From positions 28,458,001 through 28,522,000 of the forward strand of contig OZ316892.1 in the NCBI GenBank assembly GCA_973895155.1: a stretch of DNA of 64,000 bases. Reading direction: 5' to 3'. Positions 9,825-19,991 of this stretch are shown piece after piece (position 1 is the stretch's first letter; every line of letters starts with the position of its first letter). Made by a program: the position numbers and the translations under genes. The stretch comes from Marsupella aquatica (lineage: Eukaryota > Marchantiophyta). Below the pieces are notes generated by a model. It had not been told where the DNA came from, searched no databases, and saw only the letters and a list, made by a program, of their open reading frames with translations.

Positions 9825-12728
9825 ATGTCCGATGAAGAGGATTCGCATGAAACTGGATATCATTCCACTACTCCCAGGCCTGGTCCAACTCGTGTGCAAG
9901 AACACCCTTCAAAACAATCTCCAGTGTGGAGATATTTTGAACGATGTGATGCGCCTTCAACATGTCATGATGTCAATCGTATCTATCGAAGATGCAAGTA
10001 TTGTTTAACATACGTTACTCATCATGCAACACGAGCAAAGGCGCATTTGATGGGAAACATCCAAAAAGGGGATGCGCCCCCTTGCATGCAACTCTATGGT
10101 GTCGTTGATTTGGATGCCATCAACATTATGTACAATGTGATAAAGGTTCCACCGACCTTAAAGTACAAACGACGAGATGGAAGTCATATCTTGCGGGATG
10201 TGAGAGGTCGTAGGCCAAGCGTTGGAAGTTCATATTTGCAAGCATCCACACGAGGGTCAAACTATGTTGACATGGATGATACACATGTAAGGGAAGGAGA
10301 TAGGCCAGTAAATCTTCCTAACCCAATTATGGATGCCTATCAAATTCCAAATAGAACAAATTTGGATAAGCTTTGGGCGAAAGCTTGCTACACCAGTGGT
10401 ATTCCATTCAATGTTTCAAATAATCCTTTTTTTCGAGAAGCAGTCATAGAGACTTCAAAAGGGATTGTCAATGGTTATTCTCTACCTACGATGCGAAGTT
10501 TGCGATTGAAATTATTGGAAGACAGCAAGGAGGATCTCACAAAGGACATGACGCAAACTTTAAAGGAGGCAAAACCTTATGGGTATTCTCTTTCTTCAGA
10601 TGGATGGGAAAACGTCCGAAGAGAACCTTTGATGAATGTCATGTTGTTGACTTCTAAAGGTGACTTCTTCTTGGATAGTTGGAATGCTGCGCAAGCTGAC
10701 AAGAAAGATGGGAAATATCTTGGCGACATGTGGTTGAAATACATTGAGGATATTGGTGCAGATCATATTATTCAAATTGTAACTGATGGAGCACCCGCAA
10801 ATCGCGTAGCAGGTTGTGAGGTAGTCATGAAAAGTATCCTCATGTCACTTGGAGCTGGTGTGCTGCCCACGTGTTTAATTTGCTGCTAGAGGATATGTGG
10901 TCACAAGCGTGTAGTGCTAGATGATGCTGGACAGAATCCATTCCAAAAGATTTTTAAACGGTTGAGGTGGATAGTAAAAGCAGTTTCATCATCGCAAAAG
11001 CTTTCTGCAATATTTGCAAGAAAATCTCCTGACAAAAAACTGTTGAATCCAAATGCAACTAGATTTGCGACCAATTTCCTAATGGCACAGAGAGCGTTGG
11101 AGCTAAGAGGAGCTTTACAACAGATGGTCATTGATGATAATTGGCACTCTTATCGTGATAGACTTCCATTGCGACCAAAATCAGCTGGACACATGACGAG
11201 GGGAAAGGCAGACGAACTTAAAATGTGGATACAGCAAGATACATTTTGGGTTGAAGTGAAGGATACAGTTAAATTCTTTACTCCGTTGGTCAAGATGTTG
11301 CGAGAATTTGATGGTGATTCTCCGCAATCAGGTTGGTTGTATTGGAGTTTGAAAAGAGGGATTGATGTTTTGAAAGCAAGCATGGAGGATTGTCCATTGG
11401 TAACAGAGGTATTGAAACCAAAGATACTAAAAGTGTATTTGGATCGAAAAAAATCTCTTACCACTGATTTCATGCTAGCGGCAGCATATCTCAATCCCCA
11501 AATGTTTTTTGATGAGGACATAGATGTCGCTGGAGATCCAGAACTCTACAGGGGTTTCAGTGAATACATTGCTAGATATTCAGAACAACAGGTGAAGGAG
11601 GGGATCAACCATGATCGCGACGTCAGAGAACTTATTTCTGCCATCCACAGTCAAGCCATTGACGCCCAAAAAGAAAATCCCAACACATCAATAGCGATGG
11701 GAGCCGCCCAATCAAGTATAGGTAATGTCAGTCCAGCAGAGTGGTGGCATGCGTATGGTGCAGATTATAAACATTTGAGAATCCTGGCGCGAAGAATCTT
11801 ACACCAAAAAGTGTGCGCATCAGCTTGCGAGCGAAACTGGAGTTCGTATGGATTTATACATTCCAAAAGTCGCAATCGATTGACAAATGATCGAGCAAAA
11901 GATTTGGTGTTTGTATTTACAAACATGAGGGTAGAGAAAGGGCTCACAAATGTTCGAAACCCGCATACGTTTATATATGAACGTTATGACCAAAGAAGAA
12001 GAACAAATGATGGACCTAGACCTATCTCCATGGAGTTGTGCAGCAATGAAGAGTACGATGCAACACGTGCGGCTCTTGGTGAAGAAGATGTCGAAGATTA
12101 TGATACAATTGATGATGCTGATGAATTGCTACACGGATTTTCACTGGATAAGGATAGTGAGTTCTTGACTCGTATTCCACCAGATACAGACATCACTGCT
12201 GCAGAGGAATGGGAGAATGAAATGGATTTGGAGATGTATCCTACAATTGATGAATCGCAAATCCAAGACGAGGAAGATGCATCACTGGACAGAAACTTTG
12301 TGATGCCTTCCCAACCAAGGTCACCTTGGTCGAACTTTGCGAATGATGTTGACACAAGCAGACCATATTTCAACGAGCAACGCACAGGCACAGTAGGGCA
12401 TCCGACGAATGGAAGGACATCAACCTTTTTTCATGGATACAACAATCATGAAGGTCAAACTTCAAACGACCCACATGCAAACTGGCAACACCATGCAGGT
12501 CCACCCTTGAATGCGTATGCAGGGCCAAGTGTCATGAATCCATATACGTCGAACAGGCCTATTGGCCTTGGTGGGTTTCGAGGAATATCATCATTTCAAG
12601 AAACATCGCACAATGTTCAGTCACACAATCGTGATCCACTCAGTTGGGGCGACAAACAAGACGAGTGGAATGCGCTTTTGTGCAAAAATCTTAACAACAA
12701 TGCACGAAATTTCTCTTCACAGCCTTGA
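9825..12728 (+). CDS. hAT transposase with a local frame disruption
   Basis: The frame opens at 9750, but the Met at 9825 (MSDEEDSHETG) is the likelier start. Residues about 45-95 form a BED-type zinc finger (CKYC then spaced His). A DUF659-like part contains SLSSDGWENV and the TDGAPAN motif. The C-terminal part has the hAT dimerisation signature (ACERNWSSYGFIHSK). Thereafter it is acidic and Asn/Gln-rich. The frame meets a TAG at 10887-10889 and resumes in the same frame. Between about 10850 and 10905 the family CAAH motif and the codons after it appear only in another frame, so two compensating indels, or a small unrecognised intron, lie there. The product would bind the element ends and excise and reinsert them. 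Activity is doubtful as it stands. Confidence 0.85.
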
Positions 12729-12999
12729 AGCATCTTTTCATTAGGATAATATCAAGTGTTGCTACTCTTATATTGTCGTATCTGACATAGACAAAATTAT
12801 AAACAATTATATTTTTTGTAACATGATTGTATTGTCTTGCAGTGTGTTTATTATTGTACAATGATTGAATAATTTATTTGTATTTGCATTTGAGAATGTC
12901 ATAGAGACACACCAACGCAACATGTTTTCCAAATCTCCAACACTGACTATTTCAAAGTACCTTGTTGTTGGCCATAGCAGCCATAGTCCATACCAGCCC
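12729..12999. other. Transposase 3' flank
   Basis: AT-rich sequence following the transposase stop, presumably the 3' UTR and poly(A) region. No further feature was seen. Confidence 0.4.
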
Positions 13000-14300
13000 C
13001 CTCCATTAATTGGTTAGTTCATTTCACTATGCGAAGATTTAGTCCAGCAATAGAGCACCGTCATATTCAATAATAATGAGGTCGAGAGGACCTCATTATT
13101 GGACCTGAGAATGTCATTGCTTGAATAAACCTTCTCGTAATAAAATAAACTTAGTTGAACTTGAAGTTGTAATGAGGGCCCATTTTTGGGGTGGGTGAAT
13201 GTCGTTGACCGTAGCAGCTGCACTACTTGAAGTTGGGCAGAGTTTATATGACTATGAGAGAAGTTGTGAAATGAACACATCGCCTACATAATCAGTAACC
13301 TTCTCATAATCATATAAACCCCGTTCAACTTGAAGTTGTAATGAGGGCCCATTGGTGGCCAAGGAGAGCAATGTCATGATGATGATCAGACACGGTCACG
13401 GGGATTCCGCAAGATCGGTCACCAAATTGATATGCAGACGCAAAATACAGTCACCAATTTCAAGTCAAAGTTCACCCGTTTATATCCTCTCCTGTCCGAA
13501 TTCCAATTCGAGCTTGGACACCCTCTCGTCAGCAGGTCTCCACCCTTTCAGTTGCTCCTCACGCGAACCTCTGGATTCCTCAAACACTATGAATGATGCA
13601 TTGAAATAAAATAGGTTCGAGGATTCTAGAGACTGCTATCTTGGTTTGCGTGAAGAGCAACTGCAATGGTGGAGACCAGCTGACGAGAGGATGTCCAAGC
13701 TCGAATTGGAATTCGGAAAGGAGAGGATATAAACATGCAATTGTGCGAATTAATGTCATAGGCCGTAGCAGCCGTACTCCAGTAATTGGTCAGTTCATTT
13801 CATTATCAGAAGATTTATTCAAGCAACGGAGCACGGACATATTCAATAATAACAAAGTCAGGAGGACCTGAAATATTGACCTGAGAGTGCCATTGCTTGA
13901 ATAAACCTTCTCATAATGAAAAAAACTCTGTTCAACTTCAAGTTCTAATCAGGGCCCATTTTTGGGGTAGGCAAATGTAGAGGCGTTGGCCTCGGTTTGC
14001 ATGCGCATGAATGTCATTGGTCGTAGCAGCTACGCTACTTGAAGTTGAACAGAGTTTATTTGAGTACGAGAGAAGTTGTGAAACCAACGGATCGATGACA
14101 TACTCAGTAATTTTTTGCTCGAAGGACCTGAAAATTTGACCTGAGAGTGCATTTGCTTTCAGAACTTCTCTCGTACTCAAATAAACTCCGTTCAACTTCA
14201 AGTTGTAATGAGGGCCCATTTTTGCGGTGGGCAAAGGAGTAGGCGTTGGCCTCGGTTCGCATGTGCATGAATGTCATTGGCCGTAGCAGCAATAGCGGAA
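13000..14300. repeat. Cluster of direct and inverted repeats between the convergent genes
   Basis: A unit of about 200 bp, recognised by 'CATTGCTTGAATAAACCTTC', 'GTTCAACTTCAAGTTGTAAT' and 'GAGGGCCCATTTTTG', recurs in diverged form near 13010-13200, 13300-13370, 13785-14020 and 14030-14290. Inside the last copy 14037-14077 is the inverse of 14161-14204. The cluster fills the gap between the 3' ends of the transposase and the RING gene and contains no credible coding sequence. Confidence 0.7.
13478..13734. repeat. Large imperfect palindrome
   Basis: The arm 13478-13582 is the reverse complement, with few mismatches, of 13619-13734. The loop is under 40 bp. It sits inside the repeat cluster at the tail-to-tail point of the element's genes. 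Confidence 0.75.
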
Positions 14301-14795
14301 AAAATTATGAAAGACAGGAAAAGTGAGTGGACTTAGGTATACATCCTTCTACAAAATCATTCTCAACTTGGGCGGCTAAAACCATTGCGATGTTGACTTT
14401 GTTGAACTCATTGTGCTACACGATCTCCTTTTGGAAATGATTTCAGAGAAGGATCAGTACCTGAGTCCACTGTGCTACCATCTCTCATCACGTCTATTTT
14501 CCTCATACTTGTCCAAAAATATGATTGTGAGCCCGACAATATGCTTCCAAAACCTATGGCTGATTGGAGGATGGAATATTCTTACGAAAATACACATTCT
14601 CCAAAAGTCGACGCCATGCCCCCAATGAAAAATATATGTACTCAACGAGATATGCAATGTAATGTCACTCCAAAATCTCTTTACCAATTACAAGTTGAAA
14701 ATAATTGTCAAAGAGGATATGCCGCTTCTATTTTAACAAAATGTCTCTAATAGTAACTACATGAAAATAACATCAAAATGTAGAGACTATTGGTT

Positions 14796-16757
14796 TTAGT
14801 TCCTTTTGTTGTTATTGTCAACAGCTTCTGTTTTCACCTCTGCCTGTTGTTGACGTCGTCGATGGCGCCGAATGGATCGTTGCAAATTTTGCTCATCTAT
14901 TGATGGCTGGTTGGCTGCCGCATATTGTTTCCACTCATCGAGTCGACCACTGAATAACAACCTGTCAAATTCCCCATCTGACAAATTATATTCATTGATT
15001 GTGAAATGTTCAATGGGAGTTTCATCTATTTGCATCGCCGGTATAGTATCTTCAGTCATATCTTCAGTCATATCTTCAGTGTTTTGTTGAGTCTCCATTG
15101 ATGGCATTTGCTTCAACAATCCTCGTTGCTCATACTCGCGTTCATGAAATGGTGTGCGACACCAACATTTTCGGCTTTTCTTCAACCATTTAGACAAGCA
15201 AGCATGATGCCATATATGACCGCAGGTTCCCAACATGGAAACAGATTCAGGGCCCCAAGGATATAGGCACCAAGTACACTTGTCATCCTTTTCACGAACA
15301 AATGCTGCCATAGTTTCATCCTTTTTCCACTTATCAAAAAACCTATCAATACCTTCCGCGTCAATCTCCACATCTGGAAAAAGGTTGTTGTGCCCTGTAG
15401 GATCTATGATTTGCATGTTAACAAAATTTGGCGACGATAATTCACCTTGCCCTTTGTTTGACCTCATCCCCAAAGCACCATTGTAAAATTCTTGCACCTC
15501 TTCGTGAAGATTTGATATGATGATTGCTTGCGTTGCAAGTTCACTTTTAAGGTCATTAATGATCTTGTCCTTCTCCTCAAGTCGTGCCAGTTCATTGCAT
15601 TGACGCTCTTTTTCAGCAAGTTGTTTTGTCAGCTTATTGATTTCTTCCATCTTGTCAAACAATTGACACTTGTACAACATCACTTCCGAATTGGTCGTCG
15701 GCTCGTTCTGCTTCTTCTCAAGTGATCTCATCTTTATATCAGCTTGTTGCAATTGTGACTTGAACTTTTCGATGCTGCCACATTCACATAGCTCCACTAC
15801 ATACTTCGTGCGGAGATTTGTCTCAATCACCTCTGCAACATCTGCCCCCAAGCTCTTGCATATGTTGTGCAGGTTGAACTTATCCTTGTTAGCATCAGTA
15901 ACATTGTTGTTCTTTGCATGTGGAGTTCTACTCCCAACACCTATGTCAAGGATTGGTTTTTTGGTGTGCGTTGACTCCACATTGGTTGGTGGTGCTGCAC
16001 GGTCAGGCATGGAGACTCGAGGAAGTACAGCCGCTTTCCCCTTCTCATGCGCATATCCCTCCCCAGTGTCATCTAGCTTTCTTTTGGATCCCTTGTTGGA
16101 AGTCTCCATTGAAGGGTCCTTTGCAATAGTTGTATTCCTATTCGTTGCAATCGCAACCACTGATGGATGCACCTGATGAGTCAGCTTGCCAACACTGTTT
16201 TCCCAACGGTAATCCACCTTCCACTTGAGAATGAATTCAGCAATCAGACATCGGATAAAAGGAGGGTAAACGGAACTCATTTTCGTTTGGGCTTTGTGTG
16301 GAGCAAACTCTCGATATCGTTGCTGCCAATGTGATTTAACACCTGCATGTGTTACTTTGGACATGGTGAATTTTTCTTGCACCCATGATCTTGTTGCCCA
16401 AAGATCCGGATCGTGAAAAACTTGTTGTGCTAATGGCCAAAAGTCTTTCTTTGGCATCAACATCTCCAATTCCTTTGCATTCATGGCCCATTCGTCATGG
16501 GGAGGATTTACATTGGGCGTTAATATACTCCGTTCATCCTTCATACCCTCATCTTCCCATCTTCTTGTGTTTGGCGCCGGTGTTCCATCAACCTTGGGTT
16601 TAGCCTCATAGTGAATGCCAATGGTTGTAAGATTATCCAACACATTATTACGAAGAGCTTCATCGTCACAATAGGATCCTTGACCATCTTGCATGGTAAG
16701 ATGTTGTGTCGTGAACTCTTTGTCTTCATCATCAGAAGACAATTCCCATCGTCCCAT
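14796..16757 (-). CDS. Coiled-coil RING-finger protein (transposon cargo candidate)
   Basis: I take the Met at 16757 (MGRWELSSDDED) as the start, giving about 653 residues; the frame is open to 16808, but that extension overlaps a hairpin motif. The N-terminal third contains a conserved-looking globular stretch of unknown family. A middle segment of about 90 residues is a predicted coiled coil, with heptad-like Leu/Ile, from 'KFKSQLQQ' to 'NLHEEVQEF'. Near residues 494-533 is a RING: CTWC, then CGHIWHHAC, then CWC. The last metal pair is C-x-C instead of the usual C-x2-C, which may weaken it. After it come three TEDM repeats encoded by a 15-bp tandem repeat, and a C-terminal Arg-rich patch (RSIRRHRRRQQQ) that could be a nuclear signal. 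RING proteins of this form usually act as ubiquitin E3 ligases. The gene follows the kinase by 136 bp on the same strand. Confidence 0.7.
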   Translation of the reverse strand: MGRWELSSDDEDKEFTTQHLTMQDGQGSYCDDEALRNNVLDNLTTIGIHYEAKPKVDGTPAPNTRRWEDEGMKDERSILTPNVNPPHDEWAMNAKELEMLMPKKDFWPLAQQVFHDPDLWATRSWVQEKFTMSKVTHAGVKSHWQQRYREFAPHKAQTKMSSVYPPFIRCLIAEFILKWKVDYRWENSVGKLTHQVHPSVVAIATNRNTTIAKDPSMETSNKGSKRKLDDTGEGYAHEKGKAAVLPRVSMPDRAAPPTNVESTHTKKPILDIGVGSRTPHAKNNNVTDANKDKFNLHNICKSLGADVAEVIETNLRTKYVVELCECGSIEKFKSQLQQADIKMRSLEKKQNEPTTNSEVMLYKCQLFDKMEEINKLTKQLAEKERQCNELARLEEKDKIINDLKSELATQAIIISNLHEEVQEFYNGALGMRSNKGQGELSSPNFVNMQIIDPTGHNNLFPDVEIDAEGIDRFFDKWKKDETMAAFVREKDDKCTWCLYPWGPESVSMLGTCGHIWHHACLSKWLKKSRKCWCRTPFHEREYEQRGLLKQMPSMETQQNTEDMTEDMTEDTIPAMQIDETPIEHFTINEYNLSDGEFDRLLFSGRLDEWKQYAAANQPSIDEQNLQRSIRRHRRRQQQAEVKTEAVDNNNKRN

Positions 16758-16767
16758 GTTTGCGATG

Positions 16768-16801
16768 TGTACAAAAGGTCTGCGATATTTGACAATGTAC
16801 A
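16768..16801 (-). repeat. Partial copy of the hairpin core upstream of the RING gene
   Basis: TGTACA at 16768-16773 and at 16796-16801 enclose GGTCTGCGATA (16778-16788), the core of the terminal hairpins. It lies just upstream of the RING start codon, in the opposite orientation relative to its gene from the copies upstream of the transposase and kinase. Confidence 0.55.
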
Positions 16802-16944
16802 AACACATTTAGCACAATTTTGGGCATTCACGACAAAGTTTGATAGAATATTATCAACAAAATGCAGAACATTGTAATTGACATACAATGAATAAACATA
16901 TAATCGTTAAGGTGACCTTTACAAAATTGTGTAAACCCTAATCT

Positions 16945-18600
16945 CTAATCTCTAAGATATGGACTGTTGTGCAAATGCAATGTGCAATCTGGAAACGTTC
17001 GAACTATCTTCAAACTCCAAAAAGCACAATCCATTCTTTTCTTGGCATCCGTGGCCATCATTTCACGGATTATGACATCCAATTTGGGGCCATGCACTTG
17101 TGCACTCCAACCCCTCCCCAAAAACCGTGAACCCTTAGACATTCCATCCCAATTCTCTGTCAACAATGTCTCAAAAATATTCCCCAAAGCATATATATCG
17201 GTACTTTCACTAAACTCGACAGGGGTAGGTTGAACAAGCTCCGGAGCCAACTGTGGAAATTGTTTTTGGTATGTTGCTGCTTTTTCTGTTGCTGTGGGCC
17301 ACATCCGATTAGCTGGTAATTTGCACTGTGATTTATGCTTAGACAAGCCAAAATCACATAAACCAACATACACCTTAATAGCCACATCGTGCTCGTGATC
17401 GAAATGAAGAAGGATGTTTCCAAAGTGAAGATCACAATGAAATCGATCATGCTCATGCAAGTATTGCAGTGTCTCCAGCAAAGCCAAGGCGATTCCCAAC
17501 CGGTTCTCCAACAAGAGTTTCTTCTCCGAAATAAACTTGAAATCAAGGTCCGTCGTGATCTGTGCCTTCCCCTTGCTCTTTGACGATATGCCGCACTTAT
17601 CAATAAAGCTACCCAAGTCACCTCCATTATAGTGATCGTAAATAAGTTTTGGCGGATCCTCAATAGTCAACGCAAGAGCTCCAACGATTCCCTTATGATT
17701 CAGTCCTCCCATAAGCACTTCTTGTAATGCGTCAGTTCGTCTCTTATGCTTGTCTCCATCCTTGAACCGCTTTGCGACTAAGGTCACGTTGACGGGAATG
17801 AGAGGACAATGTAATATACGACAAGTGTATACCTCTCCTTGGATTCCTTTCCCAATGCGACGTGTGTTGTGCACCTGCTCTGGTTTAAGAAAATGGATAC
17901 TCCTAACCTCTGGAACTACACGCGATGGACGTGTTCCTTTTCGAGCACTTTTGATGCTGACATCCCCAAAGTGCACAATCTCGTTAGCATATTTGACATT
18001 GCTATTAGATTTTGCCATTGCCAACTCCTTACTCCACTTCACTAGCAATTCTCTCTTGTGTGTGTACATCCCGGGGTTTCCAAGCAATGTAGTGTCACCC
18101 TCTTCCACTTTGGTTGCCAAATTATCCCAAACATGCTTCTCCAAGTTGAGTGCCAAATTTTCCAGAAATCCTCCCGGTTTCTCAGTTTCATCTTCAAATG
18201 ACTTCATTTGCTCTCGTGTGAAATTGTCCTCCTTTTGTACACTTTCCCGCATACAACGGGTTATCTCACCAAGAAAGTTCTTGTATCCTTTCTCTCCGTG
18301 TCTTGTGAACTCCCTCTCGAACCCATCCACCCCATACTGTTTCGGTTGAGTGTAGCGATAAAGTATCTCTTTCCATATCGACACTACCACATTGTGTCGA
18401 ACCTGTTTTGCCTCTTCGTTTGCCCCCTTCCGTTTTCGTTTCCCGGCCACTTTGCTAGAATTCCTAGCATGTTCGAGAGTGTTTCGAGCGTTCTTCAATG
18501 CATCCAGAGCAACAAGATTCGGCTCATATCCCTCATTCACATGTTTTGTGATCATCTCCAACACTTGCCTATACTCTAAACTAAAATTTTTGATGACCAT
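16945..18600 (-). CDS. Protein kinase with unique N-terminal domain (transposon cargo candidate)
   Basis: A single open frame of 551 residues. Residues 1-235 match no family I recognise and include a basic patch (KRKRKG, 54-59). The kinase domain spans about 245-540. It has a Gly loop GKGIQGEV (250-257), the VAK lysine (277), a catalytic loop HCDLHFGNIL with Asp390 and Asn395, DFG (416-418) and APE (452-454), so every catalytic residue is present. HCD in place of HRD suggests it is not activated through the usual RD mechanism. The fold looks Ser/Thr-kinase-like. It lies inward of three hairpin repeats on the right, mirroring the transposase on the left. A GTAAGA near 18645 on the minus strand could be the donor of a short 5' UTR intron. 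It could regulate transposition or act on the host; which is unknown. Confidence 0.85.
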   Translation of the reverse strand: MVIKNFSLEYRQVLEMITKHVNEGYEPNLVALDALKNARNTLEHARNSSKVAGKRKRKGANEEAKQVRHNVVVSIWKEILYRYTQPKQYGVDGFEREFTRHGEKGYKNFLGEITRCMRESVQKEDNFTREQMKSFEDETEKPGGFLENLALNLEKHVWDNLATKVEEGDTTLLGNPGMYTHKRELLVKWSKELAMAKSNSNVKYANEIVHFGDVSIKSARKGTRPSRVVPEVRSIHFLKPEQVHNTRRIGKGIQGEVYTCRILHCPLIPVNVTLVAKRFKDGDKHKRRTDALQEVLMGGLNHKGIVGALALTIEDPPKLIYDHYNGGDLGSFIDKCGISSKSKGKAQITTDLDFKFISEKKLLLENRLGIALALLETLQYLHEHDRFHCDLHFGNILLHFDHEHDVAIKVYVGLCDFGLSKHKSQCKLPANRMWPTATEKAATYQKQFPQLAPELVQPTPVEFSESTDIYALGNIFETLLTENWDGMSKGSRFLGRGWSAQVHGPKLDVIIREMMATDAKKRMDCAFWSLKIVRTFPDCTLHLHNSPYLRD

Positions 18601-18814
18601 GTTTTCCCTTCACAAAAGGAATATGTGAGGGAGGAACAAGATCTTACCGGGATTTAAATAAAATCCTTCTAATAAGGATTCAACGACCAACCTGAAAATT
18701 ACAAGTCGTATTGTTATTATCTTTTCCCGGTTTATTTCTCCCATGCATTATGTATTTTTATTGCACACATGATTTTAATTACCTTTCTATATAACAACAA
18801 TAAAAGAGAAAGAC

Positions 18815-19155
18815 AACACTTGTGAAATATCGCAGACCGAGTGGACGCTCAAAGCATGCGCACAAAAGTGTTCTTTTCTTTCAAAGTTGTTATATTCCTA
18901 CTTCGACATATGTGATTTGGTGTCTATAACTTAACACTCATTTGTAATTCAAGTAAAAACATTCTCGGCGAATCGTGGTATCCATGCAAAGTATCGCAGA
19001 CCGAGCCGAAACTCTAAGCATGCGTACATGGATTCCTCTATCTCCGCAAATGTTTTACTTAATGAACAAAGGAGACTAAATTGTTAAGGTGATATTAAGA
19101 AATTCTTGTACGGAGTATCGCAAACCGAACCGAGGCTCAAAGCGTGCGCGTACAA
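18815..19155 (-). repeat. Right array of three hairpin repeats (R3, R2, R1)
   Basis: R3 (18815-18872) has arms AACACTTGTG and CACAAAAGTGTT: 7 plus 3 pairs with a 2-base bulge. R2 (18980-19033) has ATCCATG/CATGGAT. R1 (19116-19155) has TTGTACG/CGTACAA. Read on the minus strand the cores match those of L3, L2 and L1 in the same nested order. The array lies upstream of the kinase start codon at 18600. Confidence 0.8.
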
Positions 19156-19289
19156 ATGTTTCTTTATATCCCTCCATTTGGCTCTAAGGTTAAGGTTTAA
19201 AACACAAAAAAAACTTAAAAAATCACAAAACAAAACACAAACAAATAAAAACAAACCAAAAATCAAAAATAAAAACCAAAACCAATCAC

Positions 19290-19935
19290 TTACCTCCTCC
19301 TCCTCCTCTTCTCTTCCTCCTCCTCCTCCTCTCCTCCTCCTCCTCTCCTCTCCTCTCCTCCTCCTCTTCCTCCTCTCCTCATCTCCTCCTCTCCTCCTTT
19401 CTGCAAAACCGAAAATGAGGAGGGAGAGGAGGGATCTCCTCCTTTTATCCTCTCCCGAGCCCCCGACCCTTTCCCGGCCGGCCCCATCCTCCAACCCTAA
19501 ATCGCGAAACCCTAATTCTCCGAGCCTCAATCCCGAACCCCGAACCGGACCCCGAACCCCGATCCCACCCGGACCCACCCCGGCCTCCCGGACCCGAACC
19601 CCACCCGGACCCCACCCCGAACCCCCACCGAGCGCCTCCGCCCCGGGCCCGGACCCCACCCGAACCCCCCGTACCTCCCGAACCCGAACCCCTCGGACCC
19701 GGACCCGAACCCCACCCGAACCCCCACCCGAACCCCCCGCACCTCCTCCTCCCGGACCCGAGCCGCACCCGGACCCCACCCCGAACCCCCACCGAGCGGA
19801 CCCGAACCCCACCCGGACCCCACCCCGAGCCCCCACCGAGCGCCTCCGCCCCGGACCCGGACCCGATTAGTCACCCGGACCCCCACCCGAACCTCCTCCC
19901 GAACCCAAACCCCAAACCGGACGTTTCCTTTCCCG
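19290..19935 (-). repeat. Right subterminal CT-rich and GC-rich array
   Basis: 19290-19405 is a CTC/TCC microsatellite. 19455-19935 is C-rich on the plus strand (CCCGAACCCC, CCCACCCGGACCC), the complement of the G-rich left block. Open frames through it are low-complexity Pro/Arg or Gly/Arg artefacts. Confidence 0.75.
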
Positions 19936-19991
19936 GACTGCTTCCGAACCCGGGTGCCGGGTTGTCAATTTGCCGCTCTCAAACGCCCAGT

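Noticed and set aside
16945-18600. Kinase as part of a kinase-NB-LRR (PNL) receptor
   Set aside because: No NB-ARC or LRR coding sequence is nearby. The gene lies within the transposon symmetry and belongs to no receptor cluster.
19084-19870. Opposed 250-codon frames in the right GC-rich block
   Set aside because: Same reason: low-complexity repeat DNA with few possible stop codons.
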